From contig NZ_CP068023.1 of the NCBI RefSeq assembly GCF_016695175.1, positions 2,681,501-2,745,500 of the forward strand: a stretch of DNA of 64,000 nucleotides. Reading direction: 5' to 3'. This document shows, one piece after another, positions 38,658-49,343 of this stretch (position 1 is the first letter of the stretch; each line of letters opens with the position of its first letter). The notes beneath the pieces were generated by a model. It saw only the letters and a program-made list of their open reading frames with translations. It was not told the origin of the DNA and did not search any database. A program made the translations under genes and the position numbers. Source of the stretch: Pseudoalteromonas sp. GCY (GTDB lineage: Bacteria; Pseudomonadota; Gammaproteobacteria; Enterobacterales; Alteromonadaceae).

Positions 38658-39449
38658 ATGAGTGCTGTGATCAAAACCCCTGAAGAAATCGAAAAAATGC
38701 GTGTTGCCGGGCGTTTAGCCGCGGAAGTACTGGAAATGATCGAGCCGTATGTTAAGCCAGGGGTGACCACCGACGAATTAAACACCATTTGTCACAACTA
38801 CATTGTTGATGAGCAAGGTGCTGTTCCTGCACCGCTAAATTATCACGGCTTTCCGAAGTCTATTTGTACCTCAGTTAACCACGTTATCTGTCACGGTATC
38901 CCAAACGATAAACCGCTAAAAGAAGGCGATATTATCAATATCGACATCACTGTGATCAAAGATGGGTATCATGGTGATACGTCTAAGATGTTTTACGTCG
39001 GTACACCAACTATCCAAGGTAAGCGCTTAAGCGAAGTCACGCAAGAGAGCCTATACCTTGCGATAAAAATGGTAAAACCGGGCGTGCGTTTGGGTGATAT
39101 TGGCGCTGCAATTCAAAAGTATGCAGAAGGCTTTAACTACTCTATTGTGCGTGAATATTGTGGTCACGGCATTGGTAAAGAATTCCATGAAGAGCCGCAA
39201 GTAATGCACTACGGCAAACCGGGCACTGGCGAAGTACTTAAAGCCGGTATGTGTTTGACTATCGAGCCTATGGTTAACGCAGGTAAGCGCCAATGTAAGC
39301 TACTAAAAGATGATTGGACTGTAGTTACCAAAGACCGTAGCCTTTCAGCACAGTGGGAACACACGTTGCTTGTCACAGATAATGGCGTTGAGATTTTAAC
39401 GCTACGCAATGACGAGACGATAGAACGCGTTATTGCGCATTCAGCATAA
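38658..39449 (+). CDS. map: type I methionine aminopeptidase
   Basis: A 263-residue enzyme removing the initiator Met. Metal ligands are visible: D96 and D107 (INIDITV, YHGDTS), H170 (CGHGIGKEFHE), E203 (TIEPMV) and E234 (QWEHTLLV), plus His79 in the substrate pocket. It is divergent from rpsB, as in E. coli, and ends in its own terminator. Confidence 0.97.
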   Translation: MSAVIKTPEEIEKMRVAGRLAAEVLEMIEPYVKPGVTTDELNTICHNYIVDEQGAVPAPLNYHGFPKSICTSVNHVICHGIPNDKPLKEGDIINIDITVIKDGYHGDTSKMFYVGTPTIQGKRLSEVTQESLYLAIKMVKPGVRLGDIGAAIQKYAEGFNYSIVREYCGHGIGKEFHEEPQVMHYGKPGTGEVLKAGMCLTIEPMVNAGKRQCKLLKDDWTVVTKDRSLSAQWEHTLLVTDNGVEILTLRNDETIERVIAHSA

Positions 39450-39466
39450 TTGCAAAAGCATTTATC

Positions 39467-39494
39467 AGAGCCAGCCAGATTGCTGGCTCTTTTA
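39467..39494 (+). terminator. intrinsic terminator after map
   Basis: Arms AGAGCCAGC (39467-39475) and GCTGGCTCT (39482-39490), 6-nt loop, then TTTATT. Confidence 0.85.
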
Positions 39495-39666
39495 TTGCAG
39501 AACTCACGTAACAGCTGTTACAGCACCCCTTGTGTTTAGATATCAGTTACGCGTAGTGATTAGTTGCCCAATCCTTGACCCTTCACCTCCCCGTCACTCG
39601 CAATTCTTATTTATTTAGTGTAAAACAGGACTCTACTGTTTTTGCGCGCATGACACAGGATCCTAA

Positions 39667-42285
39667 GTGGCATTACCGAACAAAGTGAAGACGCTTCTTG
39701 ACGAAGCACAAGAACTTACCGATTACCGTGATTGTCTTGCTTTTTTCTACAAATGGTTAAGCAATCAATTTGCCAAGCAACCCGTTAGAAATCTAATTAA
39801 CTCTCGAGCCGAATTTATCGATCGATTGTTGATTAAACTGTTTAATGAAACCGGGCTGGCGCACCAACCAGACTTGTCGTTAATCGCCATTGGTGGTTAT
39901 GGTCGTGGTGAGTTACACCCTTTCTCTGATATCGATTTTTTGGTGCTGACCAAATCAGTTCCCTGTGAAGAAGTGACCAGCTGTTTAGAGCGCTTTGTCA
40001 CTTATTTATGGGACTTAGGTCTAGATATTGGTCATAGCGTGAGAACCCATGAACAAGTCCTAGAACAAAAACAAAATGACGTTCACTTTGCCACTAGCCT
40101 GCTAGAAAGCCGCCTAATTTGTGGTAACCATGTTGAGTATGAACGACTCAAACGACATATCGTTGAAACCCCTATTTGGCAATCCAGTGACTTTTTTATC
40201 GCCAAGGTCAACGAGCAGAATATTCGCCATAAAAAATGCCATGGTACCGCCTATAACCTTGAGCCCAACATTAAAGAAAATCCTGGTGGCCTGCGCGACC
40301 TTCAAACCATTTTTTGGGTGGCTAAAAAGCACTTCCGTGCTGAGACTTTGGAAGAATTAATCAATCACGGTTATTTGACCCATGAAGAATATCAAGAGCT
40401 GTTAGAGTGTATCGAAAACCTTTGGAACATTCGCTTTGCACTGCATCTGGCCGCTGGTCGCAGTGAGAACCGCTTACTGTTTGACCATCAACCTCATGCC
40501 GCAGAACTCCTCGGTTTTGGCTCTGAAGGTAAAGCTTCAGTTGAACGCATGATGAAACGCTTATTTAGGATCATGAGCCGAGTGCGCGAAATGAACCAGA
40601 TGCTGCTTTCCTATTTCGAACAAAGCATTCTTCCTGAGCAGTTGGAACAAGAAGCGACTCCACTCGACAGAAACTTTGAACGTATTGGCAACAAAATTCG
40701 CGTGAAAAACCCTTCGGTCTTTTTCCGTCGAGAGAATTTGTTTGTCCTTTTCGAACATATTGCAGACAATCCTAAAATTAATCAGATTGACCCAAGTACC
40801 ATCCGTACCATGCGCCAAGTCAGACGCCGTTTATTAGGCGATCTGCAAGATTATGCAGGCTGTCGTGATGCTTTTTTAAGGTTATTGAAACACCCTAATG
40901 GCATGGGCCGAGCGTTTACTCTGATGCATAAACACGGGATCATCGCGGCCTATTTACCGCAGTGGCGTAATATTTTTGGTCAAATGCAGTTCGATCTGTT
41001 TCACGCCTACACAGTGGATGAGCATACCCATAAGCTCATCAATAACATCTACCGCTATTTCGATAAAGAGCATATTAGTGAATTCCCGATTTGTTCTGAG
41101 ATTGTTGCCCGCATGGACAAGCCAGAGCTACTTTACTTAGCTGGGATCTTTCACGATATTGCCAAAGGTCGAGGTGGCGACCATTCCGAGCTTGGCGCCG
41201 TTGACGCCATGGCATTTACCAAAATGCACGGCTTTACCGCTTCCGACGCTAAATTGGTAGCTTGGCTGGTGCAAAATCACCTATTGATGTCTGTCACAGC
41301 CCAGCGTAAAGATATTAATGATCCCGATGTTATTGCTGAATTTGCACAAAAAGTGAAAAACGAACGTCAGCTAGATTATCTCTATTGCTTAACGGTCGCC
41401 GACATTCGTGCCACCAACGACAACCTCTGGAACGACTGGAAAAACACGCTCTTACGCGAGCTGTATCTACATACTCAGCGGGCATTGCGCTTGGGCCTTG
41501 AAAACCCAATGGATATGCGCGATCAGATCCGTGATAAGAAACGCCAAGCCAAGCAACGGCTAATTAATTTGGGCTACTTTGAAGAGTACATTGACCTTAT
41601 TTGGTCACGCTTTAAGGCCAATTATTTTACCGCCTTTAGTGAACAGCAGATCTCTTGGCATACTGAGCACTTATTACAGTCTGATGATTTAAGTCAGCCA
41701 AGCGTGATCGTCTCTGACAAGCCTATGCATGGCGGGACACAAGTATTCGTATACAGTCCTTATGAATCTGCGTTATTCGCCAAACTGGTCAGTGTAATTG
41801 GTTCTAAAAAAGCGCAGATCCAGCATGCTCAGGTCATGACCACAAAAGATGGCTATGTTGTCTTTAGTTTTGTTATCTTAGAAGTGAATGGCGACCCACT
41901 CAGTACTGGCCGTGCAGCGGGGATCAGAAAAGGCTTGGAAACTTTACTGAAAGATCCGAAAAGAAAGATCCGGGTTAAGAAAAACCGCTCACAGAAGTTT
42001 AAAGACTTTAATATCAAACCTAAAATTATACTGCGCCCGCACGCACGCGACGATCGCAGCCTAATTGAAATTCAGGCTATTGATATTCCGGGGTTACTGA
42101 CTAAAATTGCTGAGGTATTTCAGGCCTATTCACTACATATTCATGCCGCGCGCATTACAACCGTCGGCGAACGCGCAGAAGACTTTTTCGTCGTCTCAAA
42201 CAAAGATTACAAGGCACTGGATGAAGTACAAAAAGCTGAGCTTCATCGTGCCCTACTCAAAAAATTAAATGCTGAAACAGATTAA
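39667..42285 (+). CDS. glnD: bifunctional PII uridylyltransferase/uridylyl-removing enzyme
   Basis: An 872-residue nitrogen sensor that adds UMP to PII proteins when glutamine is low and removes it when high. The nucleotidyltransferase motif [16 protein letters not shown] is at residues 76-91, the HD hydrolase motif ([16 protein letters not shown]) near residue 496, and two ACT domains occupy about 690-870. The start is GTG 39667, with AGGA 8 bp upstream. The 217 bp before it hold the map terminator and a weak AAAACAG/CTGTTTT hairpin (39622-39642). Confidence 0.96.
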   Translation: MALPNKVKTLLDEAQELTDYRDCLAFFYKWLSNQFAKQPVRNLINSRAEFIDRLLIKLFNETGLAHQPDLSLIAIGGYGRGELHPFSDIDFLVLTKSVPCEEVTSCLERFVTYLWDLGLDIGHSVRTHEQVLEQKQNDVHFATSLLESRLICGNHVEYERLKRHIVETPIWQSSDFFIAKVNEQNIRHKKCHGTAYNLEPNIKENPGGLRDLQTIFWVAKKHFRAETLEELINHGYLTHEEYQELLECIENLWNIRFALHLAAGRSENRLLFDHQPHAAELLGFGSEGKASVERMMKRLFRIMSRVREMNQMLLSYFEQSILPEQLEQEATPLDRNFERIGNKIRVKNPSVFFRRENLFVLFEHIADNPKINQIDPSTIRTMRQVRRRLLGDLQDYAGCRDAFLRLLKHPNGMGRAFTLMHKHGIIAAYLPQWRNIFGQMQFDLFHAYTVDEHTHKLINNIYRYFDKEHISEFPICSEIVARMDKPELLYLAGIFHDIAKGRGGDHSELGAVDAMAFTKMHGFTASDAKLVAWLVQNHLLMSVTAQRKDINDPDVIAEFAQKVKNERQLDYLYCLTVADIRATNDNLWNDWKNTLLRELYLHTQRALRLGLENPMDMRDQIRDKKRQAKQRLINLGYFEEYIDLIWSRFKANYFTAFSEQQISWHTEHLLQSDDLSQPSVIVSDKPMHGGTQVFVYSPYESALFAKLVSVIGSKKAQIQHAQVMTTKDGYVVFSFVILEVNGDPLSTGRAAGIRKGLETLLKDPKRKIRVKKNRSQKFKDFNIKPKIILRPHARDDRSLIEIQAIDIPGLLTKIAEVFQAYSLHIHAARITTVGERAEDFFVVSNKDYKALDEVQKAELHRALLKKLNAETD

Positions 42286-42295
42286 CGAGGAATTT

Positions 42296-43123
42296 ATGTC
42301 TGATTTAAAAACGACTATTGAAACCGCGTGGGAAAACCGCGATACCATTACTCCAACCACGGTATCAGACGAAGTAAAACAAGCGATTGTCAACGCACTG
42401 GAAATGCTAGATTCAGGTGCAGCGCGCGTTGCTGAAAAAATTAGTGGTGAGTGGGTTGTACATCAATGGTTGAAAAAGGCGGTGCTGCTGTCTTTTAGAA
42501 TTCGTGACAACCAACCAATGAGCGATGGCGTTAACCAGTTTTACGATAAAGTACCATTAAAATTCTCAGACTATACGCCAGAGCAGTTCCAACAAGGTGG
42601 TATGCGCGTGGTACCAAACGCGGTAGCGCGTCAAGGCAGCTTTGTGGGTAAGAACGTGGTACTTATGCCGTCCTACGTCAATATTGGCGCATATGTTGAT
42701 GAAGGCACTATGGTTGATACTTGGGCAACCGTAGGCTCGTGTGCACAAATCGGTAAAAACGTACACCTATCTGGTGGTGTGGGCATTGGTGGCGTATTGG
42801 AGCCGCTACAAGCCAATCCAACGATTATTGAAGATAACTGTTTCATCGGTGCACGTTCTGAAATTGTCGAAGGTGTGATTGTTGAAGAAGGTGCAGTTAT
42901 CTCCATGGGTGTTTATATTTCACAAAGTACTCGTATTTACGACCGTGAAACTGGTGAAATCCATTATGGTCGCGTGCCAGCTGGTGCGGTGGTAGTACCA
43001 GGATCACTACCAAGTAAAGATGGATCTCATAGCCTGTATGCAGCAATTATTGTGAAAAAAGTAGATCAGCAAACTCGCGAGAAAGTTGGCATTAATGCTC
43101 TACTTCGCTCATTAGACGACTAA
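42296..43123 (+). CDS. dapD: 2,3,4,5-tetrahydropyridine-2,6-dicarboxylate N-succinyltransferase
   Basis: A 275-residue enzyme of the succinylase branch of lysine/diaminopimelate synthesis. The C-terminal half is a left-handed beta-helix of hexapeptides ([20 protein letters not shown]..., then [18 protein letters not shown]). The start is ATG 42296, with GAGGA upstream; an in-frame ATG at 42269 lies inside glnD. It follows glnD by 10 bp, as in many relatives. Confidence 0.97.
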   Translation: MSDLKTTIETAWENRDTITPTTVSDEVKQAIVNALEMLDSGAARVAEKISGEWVVHQWLKKAVLLSFRIRDNQPMSDGVNQFYDKVPLKFSDYTPEQFQQGGMRVVPNAVARQGSFVGKNVVLMPSYVNIGAYVDEGTMVDTWATVGSCAQIGKNVHLSGGVGIGGVLEPLQANPTIIEDNCFIGARSEIVEGVIVEEGAVISMGVYISQSTRIYDRETGEIHYGRVPAGAVVVPGSLPSKDGSHSLYAAIIVKKVDQQTREKVGINALLRSLDD

Positions 43124-43138
43124 TCGAGCGACTTTTCG

Positions 43139-43163
43139 ATAAGGGAGCCTTATGCTCCCTTAT
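43139..43163 (+). terminator. terminator after dapD
   Basis: Ten-bp arms ATAAGGGAGC (43139-43148) and GCTCCCTTAT (43154-43163), 5-nt loop. The U-tract is poor on both strands, but the stem may serve both dapD and the convergent receptor gene. Confidence 0.65.
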
Positions 43164-43170
43164 TCATGCA

Positions 43171-45225
43171 TTACCAGCGGTAGTCTAGTGAAACCAGAAT
43201 GTTTCTTGGTCTTCCCGGAAAGTACCTTTCGCCACTAAATGAAGTGTAATCGGCACGCTCAGCATAACGTTCGTCGGTTAGATTTTTCACTCTCATCGTC
43301 AACGCCAAATGCGGATTTACCTGCCACTTTCCTCTTAAGCTCAGCAAATCGTGACCAGAATAACGATGAAGATTTTCGGGGTCAGTAAAATACTCTCCTA
43401 CATGATGCCAAGCTAAAGACCAACTGAGGTTATCCAGTGCTTGCCAGTGCAATTGGGCGTTAATGACGTTCCTTGGTGCTGAATCTAGATCGTTGCCGTT
43501 TATATTGATGCCACCAAGAATATTATCTTGTTCATAGGTATGCCTAGCACGCGTTGCGGCGAGATTTACCTGCCAATGTGCTGAGAATGAATAACTCAAC
43601 TCCAACTCCACACCTCGGTGTCTTGAGCGACCATCGTTGATATAGAAAAAGTCGCTATCTCGGAAGATCAAATTTTCTTTTTCCATGTCATAAATTGCGA
43701 CTTGATAGCCAAGACTATCTGCACTCCCCTTTAGGCCAAGCTCGATATTGTCCGCCTTTTCTTCCTCTAGCGATGCTTTTACCTGCTCTCGCTGCAATTG
43801 ATATAGCTCAGCAGTTTGTGGTGCGCGATAGCCTTGAGACACGTTAGCATAGGCAATATGCCGCTCAGTGAATGCATAGCTTAAACCAAATTTTGGTGAA
43901 AAATAAGCAAAGCTATCTTTGCCACTGGCTGGGCGACTATAACGACATCCTCCCATTGAACACACCGAGCCATCTTCTTTGGTGCGCCCAATAGGCAAAA
44001 AGTTGCGATAATCGTATTTCATTGACTCAAAACGACCGCCCAGTTCAACTAACCAGTTACCCTGTCGCCAACTGAGACTTGCAAAAGGCGCGAGTTGCCT
44101 TGCATCTACTTCATAGTCGTAATGCTTTCCTGTAGGAATAGTTGCCTGCAAAAATGCAGAGCCTTCAGTAGGCGTAGGCTGATACTGCAACATCTCGCCT
44201 CGGGTATATTCCGCATCCATTCCCCAATCTAGTTGTATTGAGTCACTTAATTCAGTGTGTATAAGCGTTTGCAACCCCACACCAGTTTGACCATTTTCTT
44301 CAAACGGCTTACCCGGCAAGAAATGCTTAACAAACTCCATCTCTTGCCAGCGTACATAAGGTTTTATCAGCACGGTGTTGTTATCATCAAAGTGCCCGGT
44401 TATTTCTGTCCAAGCTCTAAATGACTTAGCCTTTCTAAATGCTTCAGGGTTTTCGTTTTGCTTTGCCAATTGCTTATTTTTATAGCTGTCCACTCCTGTT
44501 ACATAACCCGCCGTTTGCTGATCTAAGTGGGTATATGTCATTCCAGATACGACACCAATCTTCTCGCCTTCATATTGATGTTTGACGCTCAACTTTTGTT
44601 GCTCGACGCTTTCGTCGTCACGATAACCCGTGTCTTTTGTAAGGGTTAACGCAGCGCCCAAGCCAAGGGCTTTATCGCCAGCTTGTATCCGAGTTCGGCT
44701 ATAACCATAGGAGCCGATATCTAATGCGATCCTAGGTGTCTTTTGAATGCGGTTTGAAGTAATCACATTAACCACTCCATGCACCGCATTAGAGCCATAC
44801 AGCACGCTATTTGGTCCTTTTAACACCTCTATACGCTCAGCGGCTTCAAAGTGTGATTCAAAGAGTTCATTGATATTACAAAAGCCTGCGGCTCTAAGTG
44901 CAATACCATCTTCAGCCATTAAAATGCCGCCACATGCGCCTGCACCAGAGAGCACTTGTGAGCGCAATGCAGGTAGATACTCTTGACCATTACCATGTTG
45001 TACATTTGCGCCAGCAACGAGCCTCAACGCCTTTTCGATATGCGTGACGCCTGTGTCATCTAATTGAGCTTCTGTGAGCAAAGAGAGGCTTACAGGGCGC
45101 TCTCCTGCCGTCTCAGCCAACCTGGATGCCGTAGTAGTGATGATTTCAAATTCGTTGTTCTCTGTCGCTTCGCTAAATTGTGATGCAAGGGCACAACTTG
45201 CAAAGACCAACACCATTTTTTTCAT
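43171..45225 (-). CDS. TonB-dependent outer membrane receptor
   Basis: A 684-residue receptor from ATG 45225, with a signal peptide (MKKMVLVFASCALASQFSEA), a plug domain (about 30-150, EIITTTASRLAETAGERPVS onward, likely TonB box near its start) and a 22-strand barrel ending in LVSLDYRW. The last aromatic residue is the BamA sorting signal. Two cysteine pairs occur, one in the plug (GACGGILM and FCNINE) and one in a loop (CSMGGC). The substrate cannot be told; siderophore or another iron source is most common. Only about 40 bp separate its start from the pdxJ terminator. Confidence 0.88.
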   Translation of the reverse strand: MKKMVLVFASCALASQFSEATENNEFEIITTTASRLAETAGERPVSLSLLTEAQLDDTGVTHIEKALRLVAGANVQHGNGQEYLPALRSQVLSGAGACGGILMAEDGIALRAAGFCNINELFESHFEAAERIEVLKGPNSVLYGSNAVHGVVNVITSNRIQKTPRIALDIGSYGYSRTRIQAGDKALGLGAALTLTKDTGYRDDESVEQQKLSVKHQYEGEKIGVVSGMTYTHLDQQTAGYVTGVDSYKNKQLAKQNENPEAFRKAKSFRAWTEITGHFDDNNTVLIKPYVRWQEMEFVKHFLPGKPFEENGQTGVGLQTLIHTELSDSIQLDWGMDAEYTRGEMLQYQPTPTEGSAFLQATIPTGKHYDYEVDARQLAPFASLSWRQGNWLVELGGRFESMKYDYRNFLPIGRTKEDGSVCSMGGCRYSRPASGKDSFAYFSPKFGLSYAFTERHIAYANVSQGYRAPQTAELYQLQREQVKASLEEEKADNIELGLKGSADSLGYQVAIYDMEKENLIFRDSDFFYINDGRSRHRGVELELSYSFSAHWQVNLAATRARHTYEQDNILGGININGNDLDSAPRNVINAQLHWQALDNLSWSLAWHHVGEYFTDPENLHRYSGHDLLSLRGKWQVNPHLALTMRVKNLTDERYAERADYTSFSGERYFPGRPRNILVSLDYRW

Positions 45226-45255
45226 TTTGATACCAATTGTATTAACTCGATTACA

Positions 45256-45284
45256 AGGCAAAAAGAAAGGGCTACACAGCCCTT
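45256..45284 (-). terminator. intrinsic terminator after pdxJ
   Basis: Arms AAGGGCT (45267-45273) and AGCCCTT (45278-45284), 4-nt loop, followed leftward by TTCTTTTTG. Confidence 0.78.
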
Positions 45285-45305
45285 CGTTTTCTTTACCACT
45301 AAGCG

Positions 45306-46040
45306 TTATGCTTGTCTCGCCTCTAACATCAAACGCTTCATATCTCGTACTGCCTTTTCCAGTCCATCAATTGCCGCTCGAGCAACAATAGCATGACCAA
45401 TGTTAAGTTCGTAGATTTCTGGCATTTGTGCAATCGGTTTAACGTTATGGTAATGCAAACCATGGCCAGCGTTGACGATAAGACCTAGTCCATGAGCATA
45501 CTTAACGCCTTCACGAATGCGTTCAAGCTCAGCGGTCATTTCGGTATCGTTCTCAGCATCAGCATAAGCACCGGTGTGGATCTCAATGTAAGGCGCACCG
45601 GTTTGCTTTGCAGCATCTAGCTGCTTTTTATCAGCGTCGATGAATAAGCTTACTTTGATACCTGCATCAGCTAGACGCTGAGTTGCCGCTGTGATCCTAT
45701 CTAGATTACCCGCAACGTCTAAGCCACCTTCCGTCGTTAACTCTTCGCGTTTTTCTGGCACTAGGCAAACATATTCAGGTTTTACTTCGCAAGCGATGTC
45801 GAGCATTTCGTCAGTTACTGCGATTTCTAGATTCATACGTGTTTGGATGGTTTTTGCCATCACGTAAACATCGCGATCTTGGATGTGGCGACGGTCTTCA
45901 CGTAAGTGAATAGTAATGCCGTCGGCTCCTGCGTGCTCAGCTACTGCAGCTGCATGTGCTGGATCAGGATAGCTAGTGCCACGCGCCTGACGAAGCGTTG
46001 CAATGTGGTCTACGTTGACGCCGAGTAAAATATCTTTCAT
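45306..46040 (-). CDS. pdxJ: pyridoxine 5'-phosphate synthase
   Basis: A 244-residue TIM-barrel enzyme closing the pyridine ring of vitamin B6. It begins [22 protein letters not shown] and continues with [38 protein letters not shown] and [14 protein letters not shown], all family signatures. It follows recO at about 90 bp, as in E. coli. Confidence 0.97.
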   Translation of the reverse strand: MKDILLGVNVDHIATLRQARGTSYPDPAHAAAVAEHAGADGITIHLREDRRHIQDRDVYVMAKTIQTRMNLEIAVTDEMLDIACEVKPEYVCLVPEKREELTTEGGLDVAGNLDRITAATQRLADAGIKVSLFIDADKKQLDAAKQTGAPYIEIHTGAYADAENDTEMTAELERIREGVKYAHGLGLIVNAGHGLHYHNVKPIAQMPEIYELNIGHAIVARAAIDGLEKAVRDMKRLMLEARQA

Positions 46041-46093
46041 CGTTTATCCCTTGATAATATGACGTAGCAAGTGGATTACCCACTTATTACCGC

Positions 46094-46135
46094 AATACCA
46101 ATTTACCGATTTATACTTTTGATTAAATTGGTATT
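46094..46135. repeat. 12-bp inverted repeat overlapping the recO stop codon
   Basis: AATACCAATTTA (46094-46105) and its perfect complement (46124-46135) are 18 nt apart. The right arm includes part of the recO stop codon. The AT-rich stem lacks a U-tract. Its core, TACCAATT, recurs upstream of the receptor gene (45231-45238). Confidence 0.55.
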
Positions 46136-46826
46136 ATTTCTTTGAAATAAATAGTTCTCTACTTTTCAGCCCTTGCTTGCCAACCAGCGGTGCCATTAAC
46201 CTGCGTGTTAATAGCTTAGCAGCCTTTCTTACGGCAAGGTCTTGGAAATCTTGATTGGCAATGGCCAATAACATACTGCCCGGTATCGTATCAGGTTCAC
46301 GACCGACTGCAATAAAACCGTACTCAGATACGTACTTATACGCGGCTTTTGGCCGCACTGGATTACCTTCTGCGTCAAACTCCAGTTCCACCCCGAAACC
46401 CAGCTCACCTAACAATTGCAACTCAAAGCTGCGTAAGATAGGTTCCACATCTTCGTCTTGGGCCAAACGCATTAAATGTAGCTGATAGAGCGCAAAGATC
46501 TGCTCTAGCGGTTCGTTGGTGGGTACCACGCGTTGTGTTAGCTCATTGAGATACAAGCCACAATATAACTGCCGCCCAACGAGTTGGATTTGATTGTCTG
46601 TGGGTTCAAAACGGTTTACGTATTTAAAATCGTATCTGCCTGCATATTGCAGTAAAAGTAATGAAAATGGCCGCAACTGGGCATTATGTTTGAGGGATTG
46701 CTTGCCCTTTACTCGGGCAAGCATTTTAAGTTGTCCAACGCCTTCGACCAGCACGTCAAGCAGTACCTGAGAATCGCTGTAAGGTCTGCGATGTAACAGA
46801 TAGGCCTGTCGAAAGTCGCTATCCAA
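46134..46826 (-). CDS. recO: DNA repair protein RecO
   Basis: A 230-residue recombination mediator that works with RecR and RecF to load RecA. It has an N-terminal OB fold (FRQAYLLHRRPYSDSQVLLDV) and a helical C-terminal part with LQLLGELGFGVEL. The order lepB-rnc-era-recO-pdxJ is conserved. It abuts era with no gap. Confidence 0.94.
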   Translation of the reverse strand: MDSDFRQAYLLHRRPYSDSQVLLDVLVEGVGQLKMLARVKGKQSLKHNAQLRPFSLLLLQYAGRYDFKYVNRFEPTDNQIQLVGRQLYCGLYLNELTQRVVPTNEPLEQIFALYQLHLMRLAQDEDVEPILRSFELQLLGELGFGVELEFDAEGNPVRPKAAYKYVSEYGFIAVGREPDTIPGSMLLAIANQDFQDLAVRKAAKLLTRRLMAPLVGKQGLKSRELFISKK

Positions 46827-47726
46827 TCAGTCTTCTCCGTACCCTAAGCTACGAAGAGCACGTTCGTCGTCTGCCCAGCCAGATTTCACTTTAACCCAGC
46901 ATTCGAGATAGACTTTGTTGTCTAGCATGTTTTCAAGATCTTTACGCGCTTCGCGACCGATCACTTTGAGCTTTTCGCCTTTGTTGCCGATCACCATGCG
47001 TTTTTGCGATTCGCGCTCAACAAGGATCAACGCGTTGATCTGCCAAACGCCGTTGTCTTGCCACTTAAACTGTTCGATCTCTACCGTCACCGAATACGGT
47101 AATTCATCGCCCATAAAGCGCATCAGCTTTTCACGCACGATCTCTGCCGCCATAAAACGCATTGAACGATCGGTAACATAATCTTCAGGGAAATAGAATT
47201 CACACGCAGGTAAACGCTTGTGCACTTCTTCTCTGATCATATCAACGTTCTTACCTTGCTTCGCAGAGATAGGTACGATCCCGATAAAATCTCCCTGTTC
47301 GCTCAACCACTGAATATGTGGCATCAACAAGTCTTTATCTTTTACCTGATCGGTTTTATTCATCACCACCAAGATAGGACGACCACTGTCTTTAACTTTG
47401 GTCAGTACCATTTCGTCATCAGGCGTCCAATGCGTCCCTTCTACGACAAAAATAACCAATTCAACATCGCCGATTGAGCTTGATGCTGCTCGGTTCATTA
47501 AGCGGTTAATTGCACGCTTTTCTTCAATATGAAGCCCTGGGGTATCAACGTACACCGCTTGATAGTTACCCTCTGTATGGATCCCCATGATGCGGTGACG
47601 AGTAGTTTGTGGTTTACGCGAGGTAATACTTACCTTTTGCTCAACCAATTTATTTAATAGTGTCGATTTACCTACGTTAGGCCTACCGACAATGGCAATC
47701 ATGCCGCAATGTGTATCAAGCGTCAT
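46827..47726 (-). CDS. era: GTPase Era
   Basis: A 299-residue GTPase that binds the 3' end of 16S rRNA in 30S maturation. G1 is GRPNVGKS (14-21), G3 VDTPGLH, G4 NKTD, and a C-terminal KH domain contains [15 protein letters not shown]. The start overlaps the end of rnc by 11 bp. Confidence 0.97.
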   Translation of the reverse strand: MTLDTHCGMIAIVGRPNVGKSTLLNKLVEQKVSITSRKPQTTRHRIMGIHTEGNYQAVYVDTPGLHIEEKRAINRLMNRAASSSIGDVELVIFVVEGTHWTPDDEMVLTKVKDSGRPILVVMNKTDQVKDKDLLMPHIQWLSEQGDFIGIVPISAKQGKNVDMIREEVHKRLPACEFYFPEDYVTDRSMRFMAAEIVREKLMRFMGDELPYSVTVEIEQFKWQDNGVWQINALILVERESQKRMVIGNKGEKLKVIGREARKDLENMLDNKVYLECWVKVKSGWADDERALRSLGYGED

Positions 47727-48393
47727 TCTTTAATATCTTAAGCGCTTTTTCGGCAGCTTTTTGCTCAGCTTTACGTCGCGAGCTGCCTACTGAAATTATA
47801 CTTTCCATCCCTTCCACTATACATTCGACCGTGAATGTTTGGTTGTGAGCTTGCCCTTTGGTATCTATTACAGTGTAGCCCGGTAAAGGTAATTTTCGAG
47901 CTTGTAGATACTCCTGCAGCAGCGTCTTCGGGTCTTTTTGATTATGACCAGGTGAAATCGCAGTTAAGCGTGATTCGTACCAACTTAGTACCAAATCTCT
48001 ACACACGTCGATGTCAGAGTCTAAGAAAACGGCACCAATAATGGCTTCTACTGCATCTGCGAGCGTTGACTCACGGCGAAAACCGCCGCTCTTCAACTCA
48101 CCTGGACCTAGGCGCAGATAATCACCCAGCGCGAATTCCACACCGAATTCCGCCAGCGTTTGACCACGCACTAACGTTGAACGCATGCGGCTTAAATCAC
48201 CTTCACGCGCTTTTGGAAACTTGTGATACAAAGCATTTGCAATCACAAAGCTTAAAATAGAGTCGCCCAAAAATTCGAGACGCTCGTTGTGCTGGCCTTT
48301 GTGACTGCGATGCGTCAAAGCCTGCTCAAGCAGCGCCTTATCAGAGAAGTTGTACCCTATTTTATTATAAAGTTCTTCTACGTTTCTTTTCAT
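47716..48393 (-). CDS. rnc: ribonuclease III
   Basis: A 225-residue double-strand RNase. The signature ERLEFLGDS is at residues 37-45 (catalytic Glu/Asp), with the second Asp/Glu set in [13 protein letters not shown], and a C-terminal dsRNA-binding domain (about 155-223) includes [15 protein letters not shown]. Two bp from lepB and overlapping era, it is part of lepA-lepB-rnc-era-recO. Confidence 0.97.
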   Translation of the reverse strand: MKRNVEELYNKIGYNFSDKALLEQALTHRSHKGQHNERLEFLGDSILSFVIANALYHKFPKAREGDLSRMRSTLVRGQTLAEFGVEFALGDYLRLGPGELKSGGFRRESTLADAVEAIIGAVFLDSDIDVCRDLVLSWYESRLTAISPGHNQKDPKTLLQEYLQARKLPLPGYTVIDTKGQAHNQTFTVECIVEGMESIISVGSSRRKAEQKAAEKALKILKNDA

Positions 48394-48395
48394 TT

Positions 48396-49331
48396 TTACT
48401 GAATACTACCTAGGCGTTCAAAACGAACACCAGTTGGAACCCACCCTGGCAAAATGCTGTCTGGGCCATTATCAAAATCAAAACTTAACCAAATAAATAC
48501 CGCTCTTCCAACCAAGTTTTCATCAGGTACAAAACCCCACATACGACTATCTTGGCTGTTATTACGGTTATCACCCATCGCAAAATAACTTCCCTCTGGT
48601 ACTACCCACTCATCGCGGCGAGTACCTGGTTGTTGATAGTAGCGATCTGTTAACTCTAACACTTCAGGATTAATTAAGATATCATGCTCTACGTTTGGCA
48701 AATGCTCTGTTAGACGTACTAACTGCATCGGGCCTTGCGTAAACTCGTCACGATTTACAATGTCTACATCAATCTTGTTATATTCGCCACACGTCAAGCC
48801 ATTCGCTTCGCTCTGCCCGTCTTCACACTTAGGTTTAATGTAAAGCTGACGATTGCGATAAACAATATGGTCGCCCGGTAAACCAACAATACGTTTGATG
48901 AAATCAATACGCTCGTCTAGCGGAAACTTGAACACCGCAATATCACCGCGCTCTGGCGTGCCCGTTTCAACAATTTTGCTACGCCACACTGGGTCTTTAA
49001 TCCCGTAAGCATATTTTTCCACTAGGATAAAATCGCCATCCAATAAGGTTGGCATCATTGAGCCTGATGGAATTTGAAACGGTTCAAAAATAAACGAACG
49101 GAAAATCGTGATTGCGGCAATCATTGGAAAAATAGATTTCGCGTTTTCAACAATGGCAGGTTCAGGTGCGATTTCCGCAATGATATCGGCATCCAACTGA
49201 GTGTCAGACGCACCTTGCGCAATAGCAAGCCTAGCTTGTCTTTTTGGTGCATAAACCAAATGATCGATCAACCAAATAAGGCCTGAACCGACCGTGAGTA
49301 GCACCAATAAAATTGAAAAATAACCTGCCAT
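48396..49331 (-). CDS. lepB: signal peptidase I
   Basis: A 311-residue membrane serine protease removing signal peptides. Two N-terminal membrane helices (about 4-25, 67-83) precede the catalytic Ser91 ([14 protein letters not shown]) and the general base Lys146 ([11 protein letters not shown]); [14 protein letters not shown] is the last conserved box. It follows lepA by 12 bp. Confidence 0.97.
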   Translation of the reverse strand: MAGYFSILLVLLTVGSGLIWLIDHLVYAPKRQARLAIAQGASDTQLDADIIAEIAPEPAIVENAKSIFPMIAAITIFRSFIFEPFQIPSGSMMPTLLDGDFILVEKYAYGIKDPVWRSKIVETGTPERGDIAVFKFPLDERIDFIKRIVGLPGDHIVYRNRQLYIKPKCEDGQSEANGLTCGEYNKIDVDIVNRDEFTQGPMQLVRLTEHLPNVEHDILINPEVLELTDRYYQQPGTRRDEWVVPEGSYFAMGDNRNNSQDSRMWGFVPDENLVGRAVFIWLSFDFDNGPDSILPGWVPTGVRFERLGSIQ

Positions 49332-49343
49332 TTGTATTTCCTG

